The notes beneath the pieces were generated by a model, which saw only the letters and a list, made by a program, of their open reading frames with translations, was not told where the DNA came from and did not search any database. A program made the translations under genes and the position numbers. 64,000 nt of DNA from Caballeronia catudaia (lineage in GTDB: Bacteria > Pseudomonadota > Gammaproteobacteria > Burkholderiales > Burkholderiaceae), in NCBI RefSeq assembly GCF_001544755.2, contig NZ_FCOF02000017.1, positions 1 to 64,000 of the forward strand, in the 5' to 3' direction. The stretch's first letter is position 1; each line of letters opens with the position of its first letter. Positions 38,862 to 48,487 of this stretch are shown piece after piece.

Positions 38862-40967
38862 CTACGAACCGCGCTTATTCTGCTTCGTGACTTTGAGGTA
38901 GTTTTCCATGCCGATGATTTCGGCCTTCAGCGCTTGAGCACGAGGGCTGTCCATTGACGCTTTGCTAAGCTGGACGTTGGCATCTTCAAGTTGACGTTTC
39001 ACTGCGGGTCGTTTCCTGGAGTCGTACACCGCTTCTCGGCACGGCTTATCCCCATCGCCCCCCGAGCAACGCGCTACTGATTCAATGCCACCGTAGTCAC
39101 AGTGCCCTCGCTTCGCGCATCCGCCCAACCTCGTTTCCCGGAACGGGATTTCTCCATTCCTGGCCGCTTTAATGAGTGCCTTCAAGGCTTTGGTACCAAC
39201 CAAGTTGACGACGATTTCGTCCTTCCGTTCGTCGCCGAGCGGTGAAACGTAGTGCTCGCCGACAAGGGCTTGTATCTGCTTTCCCATGACTTCGTATCGA
39301 GCAGAAACGACTTGATTCTCGAAGTCTGCACTGAAGCGAAGACGACTGAAGTTACGACCGTAGTATCGGGTTTGAAGCAACGTAACGTGCTTCAAGATGA
39401 CTTGAATCGAACTTTCGCTCAGAAGCCCACTGGCGAACATGTTGATGGCACCCGTGCGTCGGAGCTCGTGATAAGCCAATGGCCATGTCTTGCCTACTGC
39501 AAAGTCTCCATTCTTGTCCAGATTAGGCGTGAACTTTCGAGCGATTGCCAAATCCTCCTCAGTTATTTTTAGCACTTCTAGGTCAAATAGACGTGGGAAC
39601 CTTTGCGCGAGGTAACGGTAGGATTGAAGCTTAGGCCTCGTTATGTAGGCTTTCCATTTCCCCGGAACTGCAGCCCATGGCTCAAAGCAATAGTGAAAGA
39701 GACAAGGATTTTCCCGGTCATACTCGCTGCAGCCAACGGCGGGATTTTGGACGGCACAGCTCATCCGCAGCCTAGCGATGGCAGTCATCGCATCTACCGC
39801 GACTTCGACGTTGGGGCTTGTCGGCCATCGAGCGTCGCTGTCTGGGTCAGTCTTGGTCGTCTCGCCGCAGATAATCGGAACGCGACCAAGCACTGAGTCT
39901 TGCTCCCATTGAAGACAATTGGCCCTCAACGTCGCGACTTCCTCCTTCCGCTGGAGCGTAAAGTTTGCTACGTAGGTCAATCCCACGGTTTGTACAAGCG
40001 TCAGATAGGACGACAGCGAAGTTATGTCAATAGTCCCTCGCCGAGGTGGCAGTACCCACTTCGCCAGAATATCGAAGATTCCAAACTCCTTCGCGACGAG
40101 TTCGAATGGACCGTAAAACTGCCGCCCTGACCTGGCGCCACTGTTTTCCCGCTGCTTTGCAAACGGAAGGAATGAATCGCGGTCTCCTTCATGAAGAAAC
40201 GCAGTCTTCAGGTCGCCGAAGTTGTGAGCGTATGCGTCGACACAAAACTTGAAACAACTTTCAATTTGTTTCTGGTGCCCAAGAAAATCATCGAGACACT
40301 CTCTAAGCCGGCGGACTTGGTACACCCAAATTCTCGGAGGGATATAGGCGGTTTGCTCTCCAGTGACTTCTTCGTCATGTTCATTTGTTTTGCGCGATTG
40401 CTGTTTCTTCATCGCGTCGGCAAAATCGAACAGGCCCGCTTCATCCAGTAAAGTAAATCCAATTTTGACGTCAGAACGAAGAACTCGGTCTAAAACCTGC
40501 AGAACAGTTCTGGAATCTTTGCCGTTCGGGTACAGAGCCGTGAGCTTTCCGACCAAAATCGGATAGCGAACAAGGTTGCATGCAATAACCCCCTCAGCAT
40601 CGCAAAGCGCAACAATCCGACGCAGAAGGTCAAAATGCTTTTTTAGGTACGACCAACTCCGAGCACCCATGGGACCCCACAGAATCCAAGTGGCCAGGAT
40701 TCTCATGACATTTTGATTCTCAGGGCTAAGCTTGGGCGCGCTTCGGCCGTGGTGCCCTCCGGCAAAGTCGAATCGAAACCTTCTGCCAACCCATGCAGAG
40801 AAATCCCAATATGGGTCACCCCATTTCGACTTGGGGTTGCCGCTCTCGTCTAAGCTGACCACCCAGTCCGCCGGCGGAGGCCAACTTGGTGGCCGATAAC
40901 AAAAATGCGTTGGTGCGATTGGACACTCAACCACGTTGAGGCCGAATTCAGAGACAACCACTGTCAT
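38862..40967 (-). CDS. Large tyrosine recombinase (701 aa), TnpB/GmtZ-like
   Basis: The 701-residue protein has a long unique N-terminal region and a C-terminal tyrosine recombinase domain. Visible catalytic blocks are the Arg of LQRKEEVATL, HELRR (H-x-x-R) and KHVTLLQTRYYGR, with the nucleophile among the paired Tyr residues. Its C-terminus is Cys-rich (CAKRGHCDYGG, CREAVYD), perhaps a zinc site, then a coiled coil. Its ATG overlaps the stop of the 560-residue recombinase (ATGA). It should cut and join DNA during movement of the element. Confidence 0.82.
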   Translation of the reverse strand: MTVVVSEFGLNVVECPIAPTHFCYRPPSWPPPADWVVSLDESGNPKSKWGDPYWDFSAWVGRRFRFDFAGGHHGRSAPKLSPENQNVMRILATWILWGPMGARSWSYLKKHFDLLRRIVALCDAEGVIACNLVRYPILVGKLTALYPNGKDSRTVLQVLDRVLRSDVKIGFTLLDEAGLFDFADAMKKQQSRKTNEHDEEVTGEQTAYIPPRIWVYQVRRLRECLDDFLGHQKQIESCFKFCVDAYAHNFGDLKTAFLHEGDRDSFLPFAKQRENSGARSGRQFYGPFELVAKEFGIFDILAKWVLPPRRGTIDITSLSSYLTLVQTVGLTYVANFTLQRKEEVATLRANCLQWEQDSVLGRVPIICGETTKTDPDSDARWPTSPNVEVAVDAMTAIARLRMSCAVQNPAVGCSEYDRENPCLFHYCFEPWAAVPGKWKAYITRPKLQSYRYLAQRFPRLFDLEVLKITEEDLAIARKFTPNLDKNGDFAVGKTWPLAYHELRRTGAINMFASGLLSESSIQVILKHVTLLQTRYYGRNFSRLRFSADFENQVVSARYEVMGKQIQALVGEHYVSPLGDERKDEIVVNLVGTKALKALIKAARNGEIPFRETRLGGCAKRGHCDYGGIESVARCSGGDGDKPCREAVYDSRKRPAVKRQLEDANVQLSKASMDSPRAQALKAEIIGMENYLKVTKQNKRGS

Positions 40968-42646
40968 AGTGCTCCCTCCAGTTCTGCAAGCTCCACTTCG
41001 AAGTCAGGGTGATACCAACCTTCGGCAATACGCGCTCGCGCTTCTGTAACCCATTCCCGGTGCTCCGCGCTCGATTCTTCGAACCAACTCAACTTCTCCT
41101 GAATTCGGTCGATTGCCAGTTTTGCCGGTGGTGCATCCTCAGCTAGCTTCCGCATATCGACCTTGGTGAGTTCGTAGAGCTTGAGTTGAGAAAAGGACGC
41201 CAGAGCCCAAACGTAGTCAAAGGAGTCGATGTCGCGATGGTCTACGCACCATAAGCACCCGGATTTTCTCGCGCAGTTTGGCTTTGGGGCTTGCTTCGCA
41301 ATCGACGTTTCTTCTTTCGGAGCGCCGGTGCATTCTCCCGGAGCAACGGCCTCCTTCTTGGCCAGATGCGAGTCTAGGACTGCCCAGAATCTGGTGGATT
41401 CGGCCATCGCGCGCTGGTGGCTTGGCCGATGATAGACACGGAGCAAAGTCCTCTCGGTATGCTGACTCGTTTGAGCTGTAAAAGCTGGGTCGCCAGTTCT
41501 GCGTAACATCCAATTCACTCTCGTGTTTCGCAACAGACGAGGGCCGATGAAGGTGAGATTCAACTCAGCACAAATCGTGCGGATTCTTGCCATGTCGCAA
41601 CGGGAGCCTGGCCGGCTTCCATATCGAATGAAAGGAAACATCAGATTTGACTTGGGGAACAGGGCTTTACGCCATTCAAGGTAGCGCTCGAGGTGAGATT
41701 TGTATTCCTTGAATATCTCGAACAACACTGTGCGGCTTCCCCGGCGCTTATATTCGCTGACCTCGTAGCTGTCGTTATGGCTCACGTAGGAAAAGCGCCG
41801 CAATGTTAGGCGGCTAGCTTCCGTCGCGTTCATAGCTGTCTGTCCGATGAACATCATCAGTTCGGCTTCAATCCTTAGGTTCGCGAGAAATTGCCGGGCG
41901 CCGATACCCGGAACCACATCACTGTCTGTTGTGGAGCGTCCGTTGCTGCCTGCACTGAACCACTTGCCGCTTCGCAATTTAATTTCAAAGGGCAGTTCTG
42001 CGCCAAGGATGGCGCTTTTGGGAAGGCTGTCGCATACATCCTGCAGCATGTGTCCCAGCTCAAATGTATTGCTAAGATTCTGTTTTTCAGATTGGATGCC
42101 GACCGCTGATTTGCGGCAGCTCTTCCATCTAAGGCGGGTCAGCTCAATTATCCCAGTGTGTCGTTGGAGGGCGCGGTCCAAAAGTGTTCCAACGACCGCT
42201 GCGTAGTTGAAAGCCGACCTCATGGCTAGAGGGTGTTGACCGCCGCGTGCTTTCTCCGCAGGCTTTCTTCTCAACCGCGTGCGGTGCAAGAGAAAGTCAC
42301 CCCATGCGCAATACGTCGCTTCAATAGTCGACATCGTGAGTGGGAGAGACTCGCGCTCTGCAAAGCTGAACAACATCCGCAAGATTCTTATCCGGTCGGC
42401 GGCAGTTTCACGCGAGTTGCCACCGGCGAGCGCTGTGTTGATTTCCTCATGCAAGGCAGATACCAGTTCTAACCGGTCAAACTCTGGGGGACCTAGTGCC
42501 CCACTTGCAATTAGATTTTTGACATGGTCCGCTCGAGCGGAAGCTCCACGGCGATAGAGCAAGACGGCGAGGTCCCAAGGCGTTTCGTCCGCACCATACA
42601 TGACATCTGGAAACGTCAGGTCGGGTAGTCGAAGTCGGTCAAGCAT
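40964..42646 (-). CDS. Second tyrosine recombinase, partly degenerate active site
   Basis: The 560-residue protein has the C-terminal pattern LLRNTRVNWML and QHTERTLLRVYHRP of tyrosine recombinases (His, then Tyr nine to eleven residues on). In box I the usual Arg of TGLRxxE is replaced by Asn (TAMNATEASRL), and the His of HxLR is not evident, so it may be catalytically weak or an accessory subunit. A C-terminal CxxC motif (SGCLWCVDHRD) could bind zinc. The ATG at 42646 overlaps the end of the upstream gene by eight bases; an ATG 15 codons earlier is also open. Confidence 0.78.
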   Translation of the reverse strand: MLDRLRLPDLTFPDVMYGADETPWDLAVLLYRRGASARADHVKNLIASGALGPPEFDRLELVSALHEEINTALAGGNSRETAADRIRILRMLFSFAERESLPLTMSTIEATYCAWGDFLLHRTRLRRKPAEKARGGQHPLAMRSAFNYAAVVGTLLDRALQRHTGIIELTRLRWKSCRKSAVGIQSEKQNLSNTFELGHMLQDVCDSLPKSAILGAELPFEIKLRSGKWFSAGSNGRSTTDSDVVPGIGARQFLANLRIEAELMMFIGQTAMNATEASRLTLRRFSYVSHNDSYEVSEYKRRGSRTVLFEIFKEYKSHLERYLEWRKALFPKSNLMFPFIRYGSRPGSRCDMARIRTICAELNLTFIGPRLLRNTRVNWMLRRTGDPAFTAQTSQHTERTLLRVYHRPSHQRAMAESTRFWAVLDSHLAKKEAVAPGECTGAPKEETSIAKQAPKPNCARKSGCLWCVDHRDIDSFDYVWALASFSQLKLYELTKVDMRKLAEDAPPAKLAIDRIQEKLSWFEESSAEHREWVTEARARIAEGWYHPDFEVELAELEGAL

Positions 42647-43901
42647 CTTCGCTGTCCCAGTCGCGGTTTCGGAAGCCCGTGAACGCCTCATTGAACGCTA
42701 TTGCGGCGTTTTGCTTGGCGCGAGTCGCCTTCCTGAACTTGATATAGCGATAAGTCGTGGATTCGTTTTTGTGAAGCATGGCGTCTCGAACGATTCCTAT
42801 TGCCTCGGCTGGGCTGGCTCCACTCGAGAGTAAGACATCCAATAACCACGTACCGAACGTCGCGCGGGACTGATGGAACTTGAAGTTCACCATAAACCGC
42901 ATGCCAGAGTTCACTGCCCGCCGTCGCATCTCTTGAATGAGCCTGTCGACAGTCGCTACGGAGTAAGGTCGGCCTGTACGAGTTAAGAACAGTAGGTTTT
43001 TGTGCTTCGGACCCGCTTTTGCCTCTCGCAGCAGACGTTTCGTCGACAATGAATATCGTTTCAGGTCATCCAAGACTGCCTTAGGCACCATCATGTCGCC
43101 TTTCACCGAGCCCTTTGTAGCGATACCGGTCCCGGGACCCACGGGGAGCAAGAAAATGCCAGGCGTATGTGGGTCCTCTCGCGCTGTCAGGAGGCTGGTT
43201 ACGGTCAGGGTCGTTACGGTGCCTACGCGCCCGCCTGTGAAGAATCCGGTGGAGAGCATGAGGTGCAGTTCCTCGGTCTCATGCTTAGCCGTGTGTGCGA
43301 CAAGTCGATTCATATGGTCGGCATGAAGAGGAAGTAGTCCGTCTTCCAGCGTCAAGCCGATAGAATTTCGATTTGGGATGGAGAGGTCACTACTCAGCCG
43401 GACCGCGGTCCGCTTGAAGCCTGCCGTATCGTGATACGGTATAACCGCGAGACGGTCCTTCCACATTGGAGCGCTATTGCCGATTAGGTTGTGCAAATCG
43501 GCAAACCGATAGAACTGGATGACCGTGCTCATGCAATTCGACGCCGTACTGCTGGCAAGAGTCCCTTCATCGCGCTGGTCAATGAGGTGCTTGCGGAATC
43601 TGCGAAGCACCTGCTGGTCCCGACGTACAGGGAAGTGTCGCCAGTCCGTGTTTGTGGACTCGAGGAAGTTTGCGTACACGCACATGTGTTTCATCGTGCG
43701 CTTCACTGTCTCATCGTCGACTGCTTCAGCCCTTTCCAGACTCCAAGCATTCGCTTCATCCCATCCGCTGTGGTTCTCCCAATAGAGTTGCGGTAAGCGT
43801 GCGATGGGCGGCTTATCTGAAAGTCTTATCCAGACCAGCTCACCAGCGTCATCTAATGAGGCTTCATAATATTGGTATTGAATGTAGTCTAGCCGCGCCA
43901 T
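42639..43901 (-). CDS. First tyrosine recombinase (420 aa), TnpA/GmtY-like
   Basis: The 420-residue protein has a SAM-like N-terminal DNA-binding domain and a complete catalytic set: R225 in TGGRVGTVTTL, H343-x-x-R346 in FHQSRATFG, His377 and the nucleophile Tyr386 in NESTTYRYIKF. The start at 43901 (MARLDYIQY) is preferred over an open frame that extends 96 codons upstream without coding character. It heads a coupled operon of three recombinases and a small protein and is the likely main integrase. Confidence 0.85.
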   Translation of the reverse strand: MARLDYIQYQYYEASLDDAGELVWIRLSDKPPIARLPQLYWENHSGWDEANAWSLERAEAVDDETVKRTMKHMCVYANFLESTNTDWRHFPVRRDQQVLRRFRKHLIDQRDEGTLASSTASNCMSTVIQFYRFADLHNLIGNSAPMWKDRLAVIPYHDTAGFKRTAVRLSSDLSIPNRNSIGLTLEDGLLPLHADHMNRLVAHTAKHETEELHLMLSTGFFTGGRVGTVTTLTVTSLLTAREDPHTPGIFLLPVGPGTGIATKGSVKGDMMVPKAVLDDLKRYSLSTKRLLREAKAGPKHKNLLFLTRTGRPYSVATVDRLIQEMRRRAVNSGMRFMVNFKFHQSRATFGTWLLDVLLSSGASPAEAIGIVRDAMLHKNESTTYRYIKFRKATRAKQNAAIAFNEAFTGFRNRDWDSEDA

Positions 43902-44828
43902 AGTCAGCCCCGGCCCCGAATGACAGAAGGAACTGGTCGACAATAAGCTGTGTGCCGTGCGTGCCGAACCAATTCGGGCAACGCGACAACGTTCAGGTGA
44001 GGGGAAGCGCGATGGTCTCCGCAGGCCGTAATAGGCGGTCTGTCGAATCCACTTAGCGCGTGACAGGAAAGGAGGGGCGCGGGCTGCGATTCGAATCTGG
44101 TGGGCAGCTTCGGATGGACGACGAGGGAGGCCCATAAGCCGCGGGAGCGACCCGCTCCAAATGTGCTCCAACGACGCCTTGCATCGCATGGAGCCCTATT
44201 TCCGGGGTCGCACGGCATCTGCAATTTGCCTGAGCTAACTCCCGACCAACCAATCAGTTCAAATCCGTACCGCATCGCAACCTCGCTAACGTACCCTCTC
44301 ATAAAAGGAGGATTTCCGGCAGTTGCTGGCCGGCTACGTTGATTGCGATTTCAGTCTATGGGCGTTGCACCCGAACCCACTTTAGCGTAACTATGGCCAT
44401 CAATCAAGTCGACATCGAGGCGAAGATTTGGTGTTCAAGGGCTTCGTAAGTAGCGAGCAGGCCTTCTCGATTTGCAACCTAAAAAGATGAGTAGTAAAAC
44501 GAGATATTCTGAGATATACGGTTTAAGAGAAAAGCATGGTTAATCGCGTACTGGCATGTATAGCGTCAAATGCGCTACTCTCATACTGACAGCAGCGTTC
44601 TACGCGACGAAGTCGCCAATTGGATGTCGTCAAATAGTATGCATAACGAACGATTTATGGCAGACGAATTCCTGTCGGGGTCGATTTCTCACTAGCCATG
44701 GCGATGAACGGGTCCTCGCGCCATTGTCCGGGGCACGGTTCGATAGTTGCCGAGTGAGGCACTCAGTCACGCTGGCGTATAGCTTGGAAAAGGGCGGGCC
44801 CGGCGGGCCCGTTCCGTCTTGGTTGCGG
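43902..44828. other. 927-base gene-free region in the island
   Basis: Upstream of the recombinase operon lies a mixed-GC stretch, with an AT-rich part at about 44460-44560 that may hold the promoter. The right end contains the terminator of the next cargo gene. I see no convincing gene, tRNA or repeat; an attachment or recombination site could be here but I cannot define it. Confidence 0.4.
44785..44812 (-). terminator. Probable terminator of the AbiJ-like nuclease gene
   Basis: GGGCCCGGCGGGCCC (44796-44810) forms a GC-rich stem; on the minus strand it is followed by GCCCTTTTCC. It lies just past the stop codon of the leftward gene. Confidence 0.5.
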
Positions 44829-45713
44829 TCAGGCAAAGAGGTCGCGCACGCGTTCGAAGGGGAGCCCCGATTCTGCGGCACGTCGAACCTTCCGCTCGAG
44901 CAGGTGATTCAAGGGAATCTGCCTGTCGAGGGCGTCGAACAGGTCTAGTCCATCCATACAGATGACGCGCTTAGCGCGACCGAAGGCGGCCAACCCGTCC
45001 GGAGTGAAGCCGCTGTTGCTCACGAATAGACCGCGGGCCCATGTGGCTTTCTGCTCCAGCTTCCCGTGAAAAGCATGCAAATCGGCTGCGGGAGTCTGGG
45101 CGGACTGCCACTTCGCCTCGACGAGATAGGTTTCGCCTTGCAGCACGAAGCTGCCGTCTATCTGCTCGCCGCGATGGCGAAACGGTTCCCTCGCTTCGAG
45201 ACCGAAGCAGTCGAACGCCTCCTTCAGCCATGCTTCAAACGCGTATCCCCGGGGATGCGGAGGCAAGGACGATAGCTCAATAAGCTTGGTCTTGAGCGCC
45301 AGAATCCGGCGAGTATCGAGCGCCGGCTTGGGCGGCGGATTCGGACTAGCGGTCCCCTCGGGTTTGCCTTCGAGACGGTTAATCAGGGAGAGGAACTGCC
45401 CTTCCGCGTTGGAGACCCATTCATCCCGTCCCTGCGATTGCCTAACGGCTTCGCGATATTTCCACAGGGCCTTGAGCGTCGTAACGGCGGTGACCAAGTC
45501 GACCTTGTTCAGAAAGCACCGGAGCCGCTTTGCTTTGGATGTGCCGTTATCATGGTAGACGGGGTCGTCAATGTCGACATTGAGCTCTTCCAGAAAGAAG
45601 ATGCCCATGGTTCGGTCGGAGAAATTGAGCACATACCCGCCATTCATTTCGAACAGGTCATCGACGAGCTTCATGTCGACGGTTCGGATATTCGGCGTCT
45701 TCATACGTTGCAT
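44829..45713 (-). CDS. AbiJ-NTD3-like / Mrr-type restriction endonuclease
   Basis: The 294-residue protein joins two parts. Residues about 15-95 (GGYVLNFSDRTMGIFF, then GTSKAKRLRCFL) resemble the AbiJ N-terminal type-3 domain of phage-defence proteins. Residues about 155-250 are a PD-(D/E)XK nuclease: E160 in GYAFEAWLKEAF, D186 in EQIDGSF and E199-A-K201 in YLVEAKWQ. It should be a DNA-cleaving effector with a sensor or oligomerisation head. No methyltransferase is nearby, so a classical restriction-modification role is unlikely. The domain name is from memory. Confidence 0.75.
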   Translation of the reverse strand: MQRMKTPNIRTVDMKLVDDLFEMNGGYVLNFSDRTMGIFFLEELNVDIDDPVYHDNGTSKAKRLRCFLNKVDLVTAVTTLKALWKYREAVRQSQGRDEWVSNAEGQFLSLINRLEGKPEGTASPNPPPKPALDTRRILALKTKLIELSSLPPHPRGYAFEAWLKEAFDCFGLEAREPFRHRGEQIDGSFVLQGETYLVEAKWQSAQTPAADLHAFHGKLEQKATWARGLFVSNSGFTPDGLAAFGRAKRVICMDGLDLFDALDRQIPLNHLLERKVRRAAESGLPFERVRDLFA

Positions 45714-45927
45714 ATGGTCCCTGCGCGTTCGGTAATCATGCCGGCGTCATTTTTCCGCCTGCGCCGCAGGCCGCCGTTCTTCGCGAGTCCAATCGTGGCA
45801 ATCGAAGAAGTATGCCCGAACACGAGCAGGGCAGAGCGGTGTATCCGACTTGCCGGCGATAGCGTCAAATTGGTGTAGTTGCCTGCGCGTATTGTCACTA
45901 ACATCGGGTGTATCGGCGGTGCCAGTC

Positions 45928-47502
45928 TCAGGAAGCTGTCGCCATTTGATTCGGCTTCGCTCTCTCCATCAACTTCTCGTAGAACGGAGCGTAGACATCG
46001 AACAGATGAGGCGGCAGCTCTGGGCTCCGGTAGGGGGCCTCGTTCAGTAGGTCGGACAGCAGTAAGAGACGCTTTTCCGGGATGCTTCGACGTCGCGTGT
46101 AGTCTTCAAAAAACATCGCGAATCCGCACTTTTTCAGCCGGACAGCCTCGATAAGCCTGTCGACATGGTCGACGCTGAGAATGTAGACCGGGTTTCCCGA
46201 TGCGAAGTGGTCTGCACTTGCCGTGAATAGCTGGTCCGTCTCAGCCGCAAAAAGGTCACCGTAGGTGATAACGACCTTGTGCACGGCCGCGTTGGGATAG
46301 GTCCTCTGTACGAAAGCCTCGACGTTTCTCAGTTGTTCATCCGCCTTCTTCACGGTTGCACTGAGCTTCGATGCGTAATCACGTGCTGTTCCTGTCGCGG
46401 GTAGTGTGTGAGTCAGGGCCTTGTTCTTGACCTCGAGCAACACCACATCAGCCCCATCTAATACTGCGAAATCGCAGCACTTGCCGCCGACCGAAAAGCG
46501 GGTCCGAACTTGCTCTTCGTTCAGAATCTCAAGGCCAGTCAGACTGAGGCTACGCCCGACATACTCTTCGAACAGTTTTTCGAAGCTCTGTCGAATCCCG
46601 GGGCTCTCGCTGCGGCCAACGATGTCACTCAACGCGTATCCGAGGTTGCGGTCGAGGCAGCAGCGCCCCCAGAAATACCAAGTGTCGTTTTCCAAACGTG
46701 TGAAAGGTGACCTATACAGCAGGTTCGGCTGGAACCACTCGTCGGAACTGACCTCTTCGAATTGCTCCGCAGTCACCGGTCGGGGGATAAGCATCGTTTG
46801 ATAAAATTTTTCGACGGGTGCTCGCCCAAAAATTCCCTGCAAAGCCACTCTATATCTCGGAGCCATGACGGTCGAAATATCTTCGAGTGAGTGTTTGCGG
46901 AAGAGGGTCGCAAGGCCGAGAAAGTCCATGGGCGGCATGCCCAAGCTCTCTTGGAAAAGACGGTAGAGATGCGAGTTCGGTTGCAGTTGGTTTATGAGGT
47001 CAATCTGACGCGCGAAGGGTCCCAGCTCTTGCTCTCGTTGATGCGGAATTTGCGGGAGAATCCACGACCTTAGCGCGAGGTGAAATGAGCGGCCCGGCCC
47101 GAATCCGGTGAAGGCCAGGTCAGCGACCTTCCATGCCAAGTCAATACACTGCCGTAGTTCTTGCCGTGTGATTGCCTCGGAACCGTACATCCGCGGTTCA
47201 TCGCGCAATACCCAGACAGCGACGCGCTCCGCAAGCCATGGGGCACGTGGCTTTCCGTCATCTGCCGTTGACTCGGTCCCGATGAACTGAGACAGTTGGG
47301 CCAAAACGCTAGCGTAGGAAAACTTGCGGAGCCGGTTGCGGATTGGACGGATTGCGCTCGCGTACGTCATGTGTTCCTTCGCATTTCTTTTGTAGTACGG
47401 CCGTCGAAGTAGCCAATGCGCTACGACTGAAGTATCCGTCATTTGAACCATCGCTTCTGAACAAGTGTTGACCCCGGAAGACTTCACGGGAGGTGGTGTC
47501 AT
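45928..47502 (-). CDS. PD-(D/E)XK nuclease-domain protein, defence candidate
   Basis: The 524-residue protein has a long helical N-terminal half (about residues 30-290) of unknown function and a C-terminal nuclease-like domain with E312 in FEKLFEEYVG, D344 in CCDFAVLDG and E357-V-K359 in LLEVKNKAL. It follows a 286-residue unknown gene by 34 bases and is probably in the same transcript. The pattern of a large sensor plus nuclease suits abortive infection or restriction. The start could be at internal ATGs (residues 18 or 21). Confidence 0.72.
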   Translation of the reverse strand: MTPPPVKSSGVNTCSEAMVQMTDTSVVAHWLLRRPYYKRNAKEHMTYASAIRPIRNRLRKFSYASVLAQLSQFIGTESTADDGKPRAPWLAERVAVWVLRDEPRMYGSEAITRQELRQCIDLAWKVADLAFTGFGPGRSFHLALRSWILPQIPHQREQELGPFARQIDLINQLQPNSHLYRLFQESLGMPPMDFLGLATLFRKHSLEDISTVMAPRYRVALQGIFGRAPVEKFYQTMLIPRPVTAEQFEEVSSDEWFQPNLLYRSPFTRLENDTWYFWGRCCLDRNLGYALSDIVGRSESPGIRQSFEKLFEEYVGRSLSLTGLEILNEEQVRTRFSVGGKCCDFAVLDGADVVLLEVKNKALTHTLPATGTARDYASKLSATVKKADEQLRNVEAFVQRTYPNAAVHKVVITYGDLFAAETDQLFTASADHFASGNPVYILSVDHVDRLIEAVRLKKCGFAMFFEDYTRRRSIPEKRLLLLSDLLNEAPYRSPELPPHLFDVYAPFYEKLMERAKPNQMATAS

Positions 47503-47536
47503 ACAACACCGTTACCTCGCAATAGTCGGCCTCTAC

Positions 47537-48397
47537 TCAATACTCGGTGGTAAGCGACGGGGACACCTTGAACCGCGGCAGATATGGTCCATGACGTACA
47601 TGGTTCATTAGGCTCCAGTACGCAGACCGAGCGAATGAATGATTGCAATCCTCCGGATACTCATAACGGTACCGATGGTCCTCCTCAGGTTCTTGTGTGT
47701 ACGATTGCGAGAATTCATCGGCCAGATAGTCGTTGATTCCCCAAAGCAAGTCGTTCAGCATTTCGGCTATATAGCTTGAGTGATATGTAAATATGTTCTC
47801 ATGGAACCATTCGTAGAAACCTGGTAACGCTTTAAATCCCTCTTCTGCACTAATCTCAACACCACTTCGCTTAAGTGTCTGGACGATTTTCTCGACGTTC
47901 GACTGCAGGCGCGAAAAGTTGTGCTTGGCAATATCCCCACAAATCTTGATGTAGCGAATCCTTTCTATGCGAACGTCCGCTTGGACATCTATCTCGCCGA
48001 ACCAGACGTCAGGAACGAGGCAGTCGGCTTCGAGCCACGTCGATAGCGAGTCAAGCGGCTTCTGTATGCAGTCGCTATTCCTCGCAAGCTTCGGCGCTGC
48101 GCATATTTGTCGCAAGTAAAAAAGGAACGTGTAGTCGGTGGGGCGACCTGACTTGGGTGGCTTCTTCAAATTAAGAAAGCTGTCGTTTGAACCGCGTTCG
48201 TTAGGCTGAGATAGAAAATCACCTAATAAGATATTGAACAATCTTTTATCGTTGGAGTTGTCGAACATCAAAAGGACGTCGTTGGTTCGCTTGAGTTTGT
48301 TGAAAAATGCATAGTTAACCATGCCTCCAAGCATTTCCCAAGCCGCCAAAAGTACGATGGTTTCGTGTTCAACTTCGTTAAATTTTTCTGAATGCAT
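47537..48397 (-). CDS. Hypothetical protein of the defence cargo
   Basis: The 286-residue protein is largely helical, acidic and AT-richer in codons than its surroundings. It has the segment IRYIKICGDIAKHNFSRL, reminiscent of HEPN-like or abortive-infection helices, but no clear R-x4-6-H motif. It sits between the STAND partner gene (90 bases upstream) and the nuclease gene (34 bases downstream) and probably works with one of them. I do not recognise the family. Confidence 0.65.
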   Translation of the reverse strand: MHSEKFNEVEHETIVLLAAWEMLGGMVNYAFFNKLKRTNDVLLMFDNSNDKRLFNILLGDFLSQPNERGSNDSFLNLKKPPKSGRPTDYTFLFYLRQICAAPKLARNSDCIQKPLDSLSTWLEADCLVPDVWFGEIDVQADVRIERIRYIKICGDIAKHNFSRLQSNVEKIVQTLKRSGVEISAEEGFKALPGFYEWFHENIFTYHSSYIAEMLNDLLWGINDYLADEFSQSYTQEPEEDHRYRYEYPEDCNHSFARSAYWSLMNHVRHGPYLPRFKVSPSLTTEY

Positions 48398-48487
48398 GTT
48401 TCGTGTTGGCCGTCGGCATTTTCAAGCCGCGTCGTTCGTTGCATCGCCTTCGAAAATGCCGTCCCGCTGGATACGCTGGACGGCTCT

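Noticed and set aside
43902..44189. N-terminal extension of the first tyrosine recombinase
   Set aside because: The 96 extra codons lack codon bias and a ribosome site; the family-like start is at 43901.
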